DNA from: Bacteroidales bacterium
GTDB lineage: Bacteria; Bacteroidota; Bacteroidia; Bacteroidales; UBA932
Assembly: GCA_017549505.1 (NCBI GenBank)
Contig: JAFYUS010000030.1
Span: 1-64,000 of the forward strand
Direction of reading: 5' to 3'
Length of the DNA: 64,000 nt
Shown: positions 17,058-25,919 of the stretch, one piece after another
How the letters are laid out: every line of letters starts with the position of its first letter
Numbering within the stretch: the stretch's first letter is position 1
Position numbers and translations under genes: made by a program
The notes under the pieces: model-generated
What the model was told of the DNA's origin: nothing
The model's database searches: none
The model's input: the letters and a program-made list of their open reading frames with translations, nothing else

Positions 17058-19169
17058 TTAGAGCCATCCTCCGTTATTTGTCGCGAAAGGTCTTGAAGCT
17101 ATGGAGAGTTCGCGTGAGTATGACATTTCTCCGATACCGTTATCTTTTGCAGTGTCCTTGCCGACAGCTCCGCTCAAGGTGATCTTTCCTGAGCCGATTT
17201 TCGAACACTCGATTTCGAGTCTGCCGTTTCTGATTACAGGATCGGCAGAAAGTCCGAGAGCTGTTTTGGTTGCAGCGTCAACTGTAATCGTGTACTCGTC
17301 ATGAGGATTGCAGTAACGGCTGATGTCGATGCTCATCTTCTTTCCTGCCTGGGTCATGATGGTAGGTGTTCCTTCAATTGCCATGAGGAATTTCCAGGCG
17401 TCTACCGCACCAGTTCCCATCTTGCCTTGATATCGACTCAGGTCGAGCTTGGTCCATGAGTATGAACTCAGGTCATAATAGTCCTTGGTACCGGTGAAAT
17501 GACCGTCGAGTTCATTCACGGAAGTCAGCAGAAGTGACTGGAATTCGTCCCTGCTGAACTTCTTGCCGAGCTTCTTTGCATATGAGATACCGAGGGCCAC
17601 AACTCCCGAAACATGAGGACATGCCATCGAAGTACCCTGCATGTACACATAATTCCTGTCTCCTCCGATTCCTGGAGATGATTGGGCAGCATTGGATACT
17701 CCGGTAGAAAGAATCATCATGCCGTAGTTGTCAGCGTCGAAGTATTCTCCTCCCGGTGCAGCAATCTTGCAGCCCGGACCATAGTTGGTATATCCTCCCG
17801 GCAGATAGTCTGCGCCGAATGCGGTTACCGATATTACGTATGGGAGTGCTCCGGGATAGCTTGAATAAGGCTGGCTGTGATTGCCGGCTGCAAAGACTGC
17901 GATGTTTCCTTCGAGAGAAGGATGGTTGCTGTTGGCAGGATCGAGGAAATACCTCAAGGCGGCGTTCTCCAATGGCGATCCGTCTAGCTTCACGTCTTTT
18001 CCGTCAATCTTGAACTCACCGCCGTTTATGTACATGTCGTCTTCGGTGATTGCATATGAGTTTCCATATGAACACTGCGCGATACATGCGCCGTTGTCAG
18101 CTGCATAAATGTATGCGGCTGCATTCTGGGAATCCGATGCACTCATGCTGCCTTCGAAGATCTGGCATGTCATCAGGCGTACTCCGTCGTTGTTTCCTGT
18201 ACCTCCGGCAATCGAGCTTACTCCTTTATCATTATTGTTGACCGCTCCGATGATGCCGGCTACATGGGTGCCGTGACCGCTGCCCTTGGTCCAGTCTAGA
18301 AGATTTCCCTTTACTGCGTCCACTTCCTTGCCGCCAAGGAGGCCGTTTACGTAGTCCTTGGTTATCTTGCTGCAGTTCACGAAGTTGAAGCCGTATTTGT
18401 CGTCGATGAATCCGTTTCCGTCGTCGTCCTTGTTCAGCTCTCCATTTACCTCAGCCTCATTTACCCAAAGCGCATCCTTCAGGTCTTCATGCATGCTGTT
18501 GACGGCGCAGTCGAAGACAGCCACCACTACGCTAGGATCGCCTCCTGTGAGCCTCCATGCATCCTTTACTCCTACATCGGCACCTTCGACCGCGTTCCTG
18601 GCAATGCTTTTATCTCCTGTATTTACAAGGTTCCACTGATGTTTCAGGTATGGGTCATAGAACCCATACACGTCAGGTACAGGTTTAGGACTGGCCTTTG
18701 TTTCGGGAAGTGGCACGAATTCCACCACCTTATCGGATCTTACCTGTTCAAGGAATGAGTTGTACTGGACTGACACTACCGAAGGCAGCGAAGCTGCTTT
18801 GAGCGCGACCTCTGCAAGAGGAGCGCTCTCGTCGAAGCTCAACTGATACCATCTGTGGAGGCCATACTTTCTGGCAACCTCCTTGTTGCGTGGCTGGATA
18901 AGGAGTGCCGGACAGATATCCTCTGCTCCGGTTGCCGAAAGGATGCCTGTGGCCGCCCCGGCTTCGCCTGCGGCCAGGCTCGACGCAGTCGCCTCGTCAA
19001 GCTTGACCAGGAGCGATCCCTGCTGGAACTCTCCCTGGGTGTCACCCACAATTTTGGTTATGAGCATCTGCTGACCTTCCGAAACAGGCTCAGAGATTTC
19101 CTGAATCTCCTTTGTACACGAGACTCCAGCCAAAACTGCTGCCAGAGCCGCAATAAACCTTCTGTTCAT
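17058..19169 (-). CDS. surface subtilisin-like serine protease (S8), lipoprotein
   Basis: A 703-residue lipoprotein (lipobox LAGVSC, Cys 18) with a ~150-residue propeptide-like region (KIVGDTQGEFQQGSLLVKL onward) and an S8 domain from about 175 to 575. The catalytic triad is D220 (VFDCAV, a variant of the usual DTG/DSG), H299 (GHGTHVAG) and S514 (GTSMACPHVSG). AAGNHS carries the oxyanion Asn. The C-terminal ~110 residues form a beta-rich domain with CNPHDEYTI. Such proteases are envelope-bound and act on proteins outside the cell. Sitting three bases after a GH2 gene in a galactan operon is unusual; it might free galactan-rich glycoproteins or process surface partners, which is inference. Confidence 0.9.
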   Translation of the reverse strand: MNRRFIAALAAVLAGVSCTKEIQEISEPVSEGQQMLITKIVGDTQGEFQQGSLLVKLDEATASSLAAGEAGAATGILSATGAEDICPALLIQPRNKEVARKYGLHRWYQLSFDESAPLAEVALKAASLPSVVSVQYNSFLEQVRSDKVVEFVPLPETKASPKPVPDVYGFYDPYLKHQWNLVNTGDKSIARNAVEGADVGVKDAWRLTGGDPSVVVAVFDCAVNSMHEDLKDALWVNEAEVNGELNKDDDGNGFIDDKYGFNFVNCSKITKDYVNGLLGGKEVDAVKGNLLDWTKGSGHGTHVAGIIGAVNNNDKGVSSIAGGTGNNDGVRLMTCQIFEGSMSASDSQNAAAYIYAADNGACIAQCSYGNSYAITEDDMYINGGEFKIDGKDVKLDGSPLENAALRYFLDPANSNHPSLEGNIAVFAAGNHSQPYSSYPGALPYVISVTAFGADYLPGGYTNYGPGCKIAAPGGEYFDADNYGMMILSTGVSNAAQSSPGIGGDRNYVYMQGTSMACPHVSGVVALGISYAKKLGKKFSRDEFQSLLLTSVNELDGHFTGTKDYYDLSSYSWTKLDLSRYQGKMGTGAVDAWKFLMAIEGTPTIMTQAGKKMSIDISRYCNPHDEYTITVDAATKTALGLSADPVIRNGRLEIECSKIGSGKITLSGAVGKDTAKDNGIGEMSYSRELSIASRPFATNNGGWL

Positions 19170-19172
19170 ATT

Positions 19173-21701
19173 CTATTCTGTCTTTATTGTCAATGTTGCC
19201 TTCTTTACACCCTTTCCGCTTACCTCCACTGTAATGTCTCCAGGCTCTTCCGAACTCTGTACAAGTACGGTAAGCTGGCCGCTGAAAAGATGCATCTGCG
19301 GCTGCTGGAACGGTTCCAGACATGTCGGGTCTCCGTTGGCAATCGCTTTGAAGGAGCCGGCACCGCTTACCTTTACCTTGACAAGCCTGCTGTCTGCAGG
19401 AACAGGATTACCGTCCTTGTCGACAAGGCTCACGTTGAGGTAACAGAGATCTTCACCATCAGCCTTCAGAACGTCCCTGTCCGGAGTCAGCCGGATGGCT
19501 GAAGCCTTTCCGGCTGTACGTACCGTCTTTTCTGCAACAGCATTGCCTTCGGCATCGTAAGCCACCACCCTGATTTCTCCAGACTGGTAGGTCACTTCAT
19601 TCCACATAAGACGGAATCTCTTCATCGCCTTTTCTCCAAGGCAAGGGACAGATCCGTCAGATTCTGCAAATGTACGTATTCCCTGCGAAATTCCGTTGAC
19701 AAACAGCTCGGCGCAAGGATATGATGTGTAGACGAATACAGGAGTGACCTCTCCTTCACGTCCTTCCCAGTTCCAATGCGGAAGTACATGAAGAGTCTCT
19801 TCATCCTTGTTCCACTGGCTTCTATATAGATAATACCTGTCCTTAGGAATCGAAGCGAGGTCGATGATTCCGAATACGGAAGAATGGTTCGGCCATGCGT
19901 CGGTATCATAAGGTGACGGTTCTCCCAGATAGTCGAATCCGGTCCAGACGAACTGGCCCATGCACCAAGGGTAGTCTTCGTCTGCCGCGAAGTCGTTGTC
20001 CGGAATGTTGGACCACCAGCAGAATTCGGTATCATACGACGACGACTGATGGTCGTCGTGCATGATCGCTGATCCGATGGCGGCAGGGAAGTGGTACACT
20101 CCACGCGAACTTACGGTCGAAGCGGTCTCGCTTCCGAGGATGAGTCTTTGCGGCAGGAGTTCATATGCCGGAATGTAACGGTCAACCTTGTAATTGAAGC
20201 CGACTATATCCAGCTGCTCTGCGAATCCGTTGACAACCACTGCGTTATACTGGTCCATTCCGCAGGTTACAGGACGTGTCGGGTCTTCCTGGTGGCAGAG
20301 TCCCTGAAGCCATCCTGCAACCACGAGGCCTTCCGGTTTCCACTGTGAAGGTACCTCATTTCCGATGCTCCACATCACCACTGACGCATTGTTGCGGAAG
20401 TGGTGCAGCATGTTCATCATATCCCTTTCAGCCCATATCCTGCCGTCACCGCTGTCTTCGTTGAAGAATCTATGATATCCGTTTTCGCATTTCGCGATAT
20501 CCCATTCGTCGAAGTTCTCGCACATTACCATGAATCCCATCTCGTCGCAAAGCTCTACCAGCTCCTCGGCCGGCATGTTGTGGGATGTGCGGATTGCATC
20601 GCAGCCCATATCCTTGAGCATGGTTAGCTGGCGGCGTACGGCCGCCTTGTTTATGGCTGCGCCAAGAGGACCGAGGTCATGGTGGAGGCATACTCCGCGG
20701 AACTTGCGTACCTGTCCGTTGAGGAGGAATCCCTCGTCCGGACGGACCTCTATCGTCCTGAATCCGAACCTGGTGCTGACCTTGTCCTGGAGGTCTTCTC
20801 CGTGGCGGATGCTTATCTGAGGCCTTTCCATGTTCCAGTCGGTATCAACGGATCCTCCTGTATATACTTCTGTTTCAGCGAAATAAAGTACGGGGCTCTC
20901 TGGGGACCAAAGTGTGGGCCCCGATACCGTGATGTTCTGCTCCACCTCTCCGTTATGAATCTGCCTGGTATCAGTCTCTTCTGCGATGACCTTACCTTCT
21001 GTATCGACGATCCTGGTCTTGAGAGTCACGGCTGCTCCATCGGCCACGCCGTTCACCTTTGTCCTTACCCTGACGACTGCATGATCCTCTCCGATATATG
21101 GCGTGGTCACATATGTTCCCCATACGGGTACATGAACCTCGGGAAGCGTGATGTGGCGTACCTTGCGATACAGACCGGCACCAGGATACCATCTCGACGA
21201 CTGCGGCCTGTTTTCCAGCAGCACTGCCAGCTCATTGGCCCCTGTCTTCAGGTTGTCGGTCACATCGCACCAGAACGAGTTGTATCCGTATGGCCAGAAA
21301 CATACCTTTTCTCCGTTGACGAAGACCTGAGCTTCGCTCATGGCTCCGTCGAAATACAGGATATGTCTGCGTCCGTCGAGCGACTCTGCCGGTATTTCGA
21401 GGCTGCGTCGGTATGTACCTTTGCCCATGTACGGAAGTCCTCCGGTGCGACCGGTCTTTTCGGTCGCCACGTCCTCGCCGTTCTGCACAACGGCGACTGT
21501 CTGAAGGTCGTTCGCCTTGTCGAACGGACCGTAGATAGCCCAGTCATGAGGGACTGATACCTTCTCCCAGCCCTCTGTCGCTTCTGTTTCATGTCCTTTG
21601 CGGAACTCCCATTCCTTAAGGATCGTCTCGGTGCGCTGGTTCTGCGCAGCGGCACTGAAGAATGCCAGTGCCGATAATAGTATGGATGTTATCTTTTTCA
21701 T
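19173..21701 (-). CDS. GH2 beta-galactosidase, secreted
   Basis: An 842-residue protein with a type I signal peptide (LAFFSAAAQ). Order of domains: jelly-roll (about 25-190; PHDWAI and SRWYPGAGLYR signatures), Ig-like (195-300), TIM barrel (310-620) and C-terminal Ig-like domains including a DUF4982-like part. Catalytic residues by family pattern are E449 (acid/base, SIGNEVP) and E525 (nucleophile, GSETAST). GH2 members of this shape remove terminal beta-galactose, though beta-glucuronidase and others share the fold. Position next to a GH53 gene supports galacto-oligosaccharides as substrate. Confidence 0.9.
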   Translation of the reverse strand: MKKITSILLSALAFFSAAAQNQRTETILKEWEFRKGHETEATEGWEKVSVPHDWAIYGPFDKANDLQTVAVVQNGEDVATEKTGRTGGLPYMGKGTYRRSLEIPAESLDGRRHILYFDGAMSEAQVFVNGEKVCFWPYGYNSFWCDVTDNLKTGANELAVLLENRPQSSRWYPGAGLYRKVRHITLPEVHVPVWGTYVTTPYIGEDHAVVRVRTKVNGVADGAAVTLKTRIVDTEGKVIAEETDTRQIHNGEVEQNITVSGPTLWSPESPVLYFAETEVYTGGSVDTDWNMERPQISIRHGEDLQDKVSTRFGFRTIEVRPDEGFLLNGQVRKFRGVCLHHDLGPLGAAINKAAVRRQLTMLKDMGCDAIRTSHNMPAEELVELCDEMGFMVMCENFDEWDIAKCENGYHRFFNEDSGDGRIWAERDMMNMLHHFRNNASVVMWSIGNEVPSQWKPEGLVVAGWLQGLCHQEDPTRPVTCGMDQYNAVVVNGFAEQLDIVGFNYKVDRYIPAYELLPQRLILGSETASTVSSRGVYHFPAAIGSAIMHDDHQSSSYDTEFCWWSNIPDNDFAADEDYPWCMGQFVWTGFDYLGEPSPYDTDAWPNHSSVFGIIDLASIPKDRYYLYRSQWNKDEETLHVLPHWNWEGREGEVTPVFVYTSYPCAELFVNGISQGIRTFAESDGSVPCLGEKAMKRFRLMWNEVTYQSGEIRVVAYDAEGNAVAEKTVRTAGKASAIRLTPDRDVLKADGEDLCYLNVSLVDKDGNPVPADSRLVKVKVSGAGSFKAIANGDPTCLEPFQQPQMHLFSGQLTVLVQSSEEPGDITVEVSGKGVKKATLTIKTE

Positions 21702-21713
21702 ATATGCGCTTTA

Positions 21714-22805
21714 TCAGTTCTTGAACGGGTCGAGTGCCATGGTAGGCCTGCCGTCACGGAATGCTCCCATGTTGTAAGCATTCCAGCCCAGGTCAGTATA
21801 GTTGGATGGTTTCCATACCCCGTCGGTCTGTGGCTCCCAGTAGAATACTCCGAGACACTCTTCGATAGCTTCAGCCTGAGTCAGAATATATTCCATGGCG
21901 TTCTTAGCCATCTGAGGCTCGCTTACAGGCATGCCTGTTTCACATATCATCACCCTTTTCCTGAATTTGCCTGTCACGGCCTTGATGTTTGCCAGACACT
22001 TGTCGGCATTCTGCTTCCAATCGTTCCATCCTCCGTTTTCCCACCATGACGGATAAAGGGACATGCCTATGATGTCATATTTCGCACCGTTGTCCTTCAT
22101 CAGTGAGAAGAACCAGTCGAAGAGCCCTGTGTCGTATCCGTTGCTGATATGAAGGATGACCTTGGATTTAGGGTAGACCTTCTTGGCGGCATCATATCCG
22201 GCAGTAAGGAAATGCGTGAACATTCCCGTTGACTGACCGCTGACCTTTCCCAGAGGCCAGAGCATTCCCTGGTTCACTTCGTTGCCCACCTGGACCCACT
22301 CCACATCTATTCCTTCATCCTTCAATGCCTTGAGCACTTCATATGTATGGTCCTTGACGGCCTGTGACATCTGTACTGCATTGAAATCCTTCCAGCCGGC
22401 AGGGACATTCTGCTTGCCCGGATCTGCCCATGAATCGCTGTAATGGAAGTCGATCATGATACGCATTCCGAGGGCATGTGCCCTCCTGGCCTTTACAATG
22501 ACATCTTCCTTGCCGCACCATCCTCCTTCCGGATCAACCCATACGCGAAGGCGTATCGCGTCAAATCCGAGTTCCTTAAGCAGGGCAGTACATTCGGTTT
22601 CCTTTCCTTCTGCATTGTAGAATTTTTCTCCGTCCTTCTCCATCTCGGTGACCCAGCTGATGTCGGCTCCTTTTGCGAAGACAGGTTCATATGTATCGGG
22701 AGTTACCAAAGGGGTGTTGCCAAGCTCATCTTTGTGCTTGCTGCATGAAGAAAACGTCATAGCCATGATCATGGCCGCTCCTATAAGAAATCTGTTCAGG
22801 TCCAT
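21714..22805 (-). CDS. GH53 endo-beta-1,4-galactanase, lipoprotein
   Basis: A 363-residue lipoprotein (lipobox TFSSC, Cys 21). GH53 signatures are clear: FAKGADISWVTEME at the first strand, FDAIRLRVWVDP, and MIDFHYSDSWADPGKQ. Acid/base is E176 (VGNEVNQGMLWP) and nucleophile E289 (MICETGMP). It cuts the beta-1,4-galactan backbone of type I arabinogalactan, such as pectin side chains, probably at the cell surface. First gene of a four-gene minus-strand operon. No SusC/SusD pair adjoins it. Confidence 0.94.
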   Translation of the reverse strand: MDLNRFLIGAAMIMAMTFSSCSKHKDELGNTPLVTPDTYEPVFAKGADISWVTEMEKDGEKFYNAEGKETECTALLKELGFDAIRLRVWVDPEGGWCGKEDVIVKARRAHALGMRIMIDFHYSDSWADPGKQNVPAGWKDFNAVQMSQAVKDHTYEVLKALKDEGIDVEWVQVGNEVNQGMLWPLGKVSGQSTGMFTHFLTAGYDAAKKVYPKSKVILHISNGYDTGLFDWFFSLMKDNGAKYDIIGMSLYPSWWENGGWNDWKQNADKCLANIKAVTGKFRKRVMICETGMPVSEPQMAKNAMEYILTQAEAIEECLGVFYWEPQTDGVWKPSNYTDLGWNAYNMGAFRDGRPTMALDPFKN

Positions 22806-22832
22806 TCTGTATTAATGCATTATCAGTATTCA

Positions 22833-22861
22833 CAAAGATATGAATAATTTTGTTATTTTTG
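22833..22861. promoter_or_regulatory. divergent -7 boxes for the galactan operon and the CotH gene
   Basis: Minus strand TATCTTTG (22840-22833) precedes the GH53 gene by ~28 bases. Plus strand TATTTTTG (22854-22861) precedes the CotH gene start at 22889. Both fit TAnnTTTG. No clear -33 TTTG at the right distance. Confidence 0.5.
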
Positions 22862-22888
22862 TCTTTGAATAATAATGTGATAAACCAT

Positions 22889-24550
22889 ATGACAAAGTGT
22901 CCTTATCGATTTTATGCGGTTATTCTCGCTACATTCGTATCTTCTGTCTTTGCGCTTACAGGCTGTGATAAAGAACTCCCTTCAGATGATCAGCCGGAGG
23001 TAGTGAAGGCATATCCGAGTCTGATACAGGCGTATGAAAGCGGGAAAAGATTCCTGTCAGCTGACCAGAGACCTCTCAGTTGCGTAATTATCTTTGAGGA
23101 CGGTACTGAAGTAGTGGTCCCTAAAGAGGAATTCCTGATATATAACTGTCGCGATTCTTCTCCGTCTTCAGTGGCTGTGAACGGTGCATGGTGGTCGGTT
23201 GGAAATGTTACTTTGAAGATAAAGGTGGATACATCGGTGTCAGACAAGAATGCGATGCCGGTATATGTGTACTATGACAGGTATACCTTGCGTATGCATT
23301 TGAGCAACAAGTCTGTACTCGTCTTTCCAAGCGCTGCTTTGGAAGAGCATGAAAGGGCGGAAGAGGAGCTGAGAAGAAAACAGAATATTCCGGTTGTGAG
23401 GATTTTTACAGACGGTGGAGCCGGAATATATGACAAGAAAAACTACGTGAAAGGTTCGATAACCATCGAAGACCCGGAAAAGCATTACAGCGATGTGACT
23501 GAATTCACAGGACGTATGGGAATCAGGGGACGCGGCAATTCGACATGGGGCTGGCCTAAGAAGCCTTGGAAGATCAAGCTTGACGAAAAGGCATCACTTC
23601 TGGGCATGCCTGCGGATAAGGAGTGGGCACTTCTGGCCAACTATTCGGACAGGACCCTGGTAAGAAACATCGTAGCGATGAGACTTTCTGAAATATGCGG
23701 ATTCAGCTGGACTCCACGTATGCGCAGTGTCGAGGTCTATCTGAACGGAGGGTATCAGGGCGTGTACACTCTTTGCGAACACAAGAAGGTGTCTTCTGAC
23801 AGAGTCGATATCGATCTGGTAGGAGAAGCTGACAATGAGGGAGAGGCTGTTACTGGCGGATATTATTTCGAGATAGAAGAACAGCAGGATGAGACTACAT
23901 GCTGGTTGACTTCGATGGAGGTGCCGATGATGTTCAGCGACCCGGAAGAGCCTACTGCCAGGCAGCTGGAATATGTAAAGAATCTTTTCGAGTCCTTTGA
24001 GCAGACTCTTTTGGCAAAAGATTGGTCTGAGGAAACAGGATATCCTGCCTATATCGATGTGGACTCGTTTGTAGACTATTATATAGTTCAGGAACTTACC
24101 AAGAACATCGACGGCAATCTTCGCAAGAGTTCGTTCATAACCAAGGAAAGAGGAAAGAAACTGGAAATGTACCATCTTTGGGATTTCGACATCACTCTTG
24201 GCAACTGCGGATATTTCTGGGGTCAGACAGGTAATGGTCCGGAGGACTTCTGGATCAAGTATCATAAGTGGTACCAGTATCTGTTCAAGGATCCTTCATT
24301 CGTGAAGAAGGTTCAGGACAGGTGGAACCAGCTCTTGCCAGAGTTCAGACAGATTCCAGATTTCATAGATGAACTTGTATTGTCTTTGGACAAGGCGCAG
24401 AAGAGAAACTTCCAGAAATGGAGTATCCACGAGTCGGTGGACTGGATCTGTTTCCCGTCTCTAGGTACTTATGAAAGAGAGGTGGAGTACCTTAAGGAGT
24501 TCTATACTACCCGTCTTAACTGGCTTGACAGGGAATTAAGTAAGCTTTAA
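22889..24550 (+). CDS. CotH kinase family lipoprotein
   Basis: A 553-residue lipoprotein (MTKCPYRFYAV start, lipobox LTGC). The N-terminal ~160 residues form a beta domain of the type found before CotH domains in Bacteroidota. The CotH core has GRGNSTWGWPKKPWKIKL, LLANYSDRTLVRN, LNGGYQGVYTLCEH and the metal-site segment HLWDFDITLGNCGY. CotH proteins are atypical protein kinases, best known from spore coats, but in non-sporulating Bacteroidota they are surface lipoproteins of unclear substrate. The start was set downstream of the promoter box; ATG 22850 would lie upstream of it. Confidence 0.85.
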   Translation: MTKCPYRFYAVILATFVSSVFALTGCDKELPSDDQPEVVKAYPSLIQAYESGKRFLSADQRPLSCVIIFEDGTEVVVPKEEFLIYNCRDSSPSSVAVNGAWWSVGNVTLKIKVDTSVSDKNAMPVYVYYDRYTLRMHLSNKSVLVFPSAALEEHERAEEELRRKQNIPVVRIFTDGGAGIYDKKNYVKGSITIEDPEKHYSDVTEFTGRMGIRGRGNSTWGWPKKPWKIKLDEKASLLGMPADKEWALLANYSDRTLVRNIVAMRLSEICGFSWTPRMRSVEVYLNGGYQGVYTLCEHKKVSSDRVDIDLVGEADNEGEAVTGGYYFEIEEQQDETTCWLTSMEVPMMFSDPEEPTARQLEYVKNLFESFEQTLLAKDWSEETGYPAYIDVDSFVDYYIVQELTKNIDGNLRKSSFITKERGKKLEMYHLWDFDITLGNCGYFWGQTGNGPEDFWIKYHKWYQYLFKDPSFVKKVQDRWNQLLPEFRQIPDFIDELVLSLDKAQKRNFQKWSIHESVDWICFPSLGTYEREVEYLKEFYTTRLNWLDRELSKL

Positions 24551-25204
24551 TCAGGCGAACAATTCCCTCAGAACCTTGAGGGAGTTGACATTCAAGGCTG
24601 ATTCCGTATGGAATTCGATGTAGCGGAGGATTTCCTCCGCTATTTCGTTTCTTACGGCTCCGGACAAAGGGATAAGCATCGATTCTGCGAATGATGCTGT
24701 CATGAATCTTTCCACGATGGGGAAGTGTTCCCCCGCAAAAGGCATCAGGTCCTGAGTCTGTGGGCTGAATCCCAATGCAATTGCAAATTCAAGGAGGAAC
24801 CTGATATGGAAATTGCTGAAGTCACTTTCGATGGAGTCAAGAAGCAATATGTTCTTTTCGCACCACTGATAAAGTCCTTCCTCGTTTGCCCCGTCCTTGA
24901 CAGACCTGTAGAGTACTTCTGCCATGAACATGGTCATCGAGTTCTTGAACATGTTTCCCCTTATGCCTGAAAGATGGTGACGCAGTGAGATGTTCTTCGC
25001 TGTATAAAGATTGGATTTCGAAGATTCTGTTATATCCGCTTCCAGAATGGACAGCGGCTGGAACAGGGACATCGCGGATTTCTTTCCGACGGCCCGCACA
25101 AGAAAACCACGTCGTCCGTATTCCTTGCTCAAGGTGTGGACGACGAGTGAGTTTTCACCGAACTTGGTGGTGTGAAGTACTATGAATTCTGTGACTTTAA
25201 CCAT
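24551..25204 (-). CDS. recO: DNA repair protein RecO
   Basis: A 217-residue protein with an N-terminal OB-fold (VTEFIVLHTTKFGENSLVVHTLSKEYGRRGFLVRA) and a helical C-terminal domain. RecO helps load RecA on SSB-covered single strands with RecR. The zinc-finger cysteines of some RecO proteins are not seen. It overlaps the 3' end of rdgB by 25 bases, so the two are almost certainly co-transcribed. Its stop abuts that of the convergent CotH gene. Confidence 0.88.
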   Translation of the reverse strand: MVKVTEFIVLHTTKFGENSLVVHTLSKEYGRRGFLVRAVGKKSAMSLFQPLSILEADITESSKSNLYTAKNISLRHHLSGIRGNMFKNSMTMFMAEVLYRSVKDGANEEGLYQWCEKNILLLDSIESDFSNFHIRFLLEFAIALGFSPQTQDLMPFAGEHFPIVERFMTASFAESMLIPLSGAVRNEIAEEILRYIEFHTESALNVNSLKVLRELFA

Positions 25205-25812
25205 TCTGCCATGGCACGGAGAGCCTTGCCTCTGTGGGAGATTTCGTTCTTCTGCTCTTCGGTTATGTCTGCAAGGGTCAGACCCGGGTATTCGTCCGCA
25301 ATGAAGATAGGGTCGTATCCGAATCCTCCGTTACCGGATTTCTCTCTTGCTATCTCTCCTTCGAGAGTTCCCTCGAAAAGATGGATCTTTCCGTCGATCA
25401 TAAGGGTGATGACGCTCTTGAATCTAGCCCTTCTTGAAACTTTCCTTGTCTTGATACCGAGAGATGCAGCCATGCTTGCTTCCGCTTCCATTCTCTGGAG
25501 TTCATAAAGGACCTTGTCCATGTTCTTGTTGAAGTCCTTCTCCTCGCCTGCATATCTTGCGGTGTATACTCCCGGAGCTCCTCCCAAAGCGTCTACTTCG
25601 AGTCCTGTGTCGTCTGCGAAGCAGTCGCATCCGATCTTATTGTAAAGATACTGAGCCTTCTGGATCGAATTGGCTCTCAATGTTGTTCCTGTTTCTGGAA
25701 TGTCTTCTGTTATTCCCACGTCCGCGAGAGAAACGAGCTCAAAGCCCTCGCCAAGAATTTCAGATGCTTCACGCAGTTTGCCGCTGTTGCCCGTTGCAAA
25801 TGTCAATTTCAT
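25180..25812 (-). CDS. rdgB: dITP/XTP pyrophosphatase RdgB (Ham1)
   Basis: A 210-residue house-cleaning nucleotide pyrophosphatase that hydrolyses ITP, dITP and XTP to monophosphates. Motifs are TFATGNSGKLREA at the start, FADDTGLEVDALGGAPGVYTARYAG, and GGFGYDPIF near the end; S/H of ISHRGKAL is also present. There is a ~15-residue insertion around MEAEASMAASLGIKTR. First gene of a rdgB-recO pair. Confidence 0.95.
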   Translation of the reverse strand: MKLTFATGNSGKLREASEILGEGFELVSLADVGITEDIPETGTTLRANSIQKAQYLYNKIGCDCFADDTGLEVDALGGAPGVYTARYAGEEKDFNKNMDKVLYELQRMEAEASMAASLGIKTRKVSRRARFKSVITLMIDGKIHLFEGTLEGEIAREKSGNGGFGYDPIFIADEYPGLTLADITEEQKNEISHRGKALRAMAEWLKSQNS

Positions 25813-25845
25813 AAAACTGCTTTATTATACTATGTTAAACCGCTG

Positions 25846-25874
25846 CAAAGGTATAAAATTATTTCGTATTTTTG
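25846..25874. promoter_or_regulatory. divergent -7 boxes for rdgB-recO and the processing protease
   Basis: Minus strand TACCTTTG (25853-25846) lies ~34 bases before rdgB. Plus strand TATTTTTG (25867-25874) lies ~46 bases before the protease start. Both fit TAnnTTTG. Confidence 0.5.
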
Positions 25875-25919
25875 TGGCACATATTATGCGGGTACAGCTA
25901 CCTGCAAATTTCAATCCTT

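Noticed and set aside
23594..24265. Long open frame on the minus strand within the CotH gene
   Set aside because: It is antisense to conserved CotH motifs and encodes nothing recognisable. Similar antisense frames throughout the window were treated the same way.
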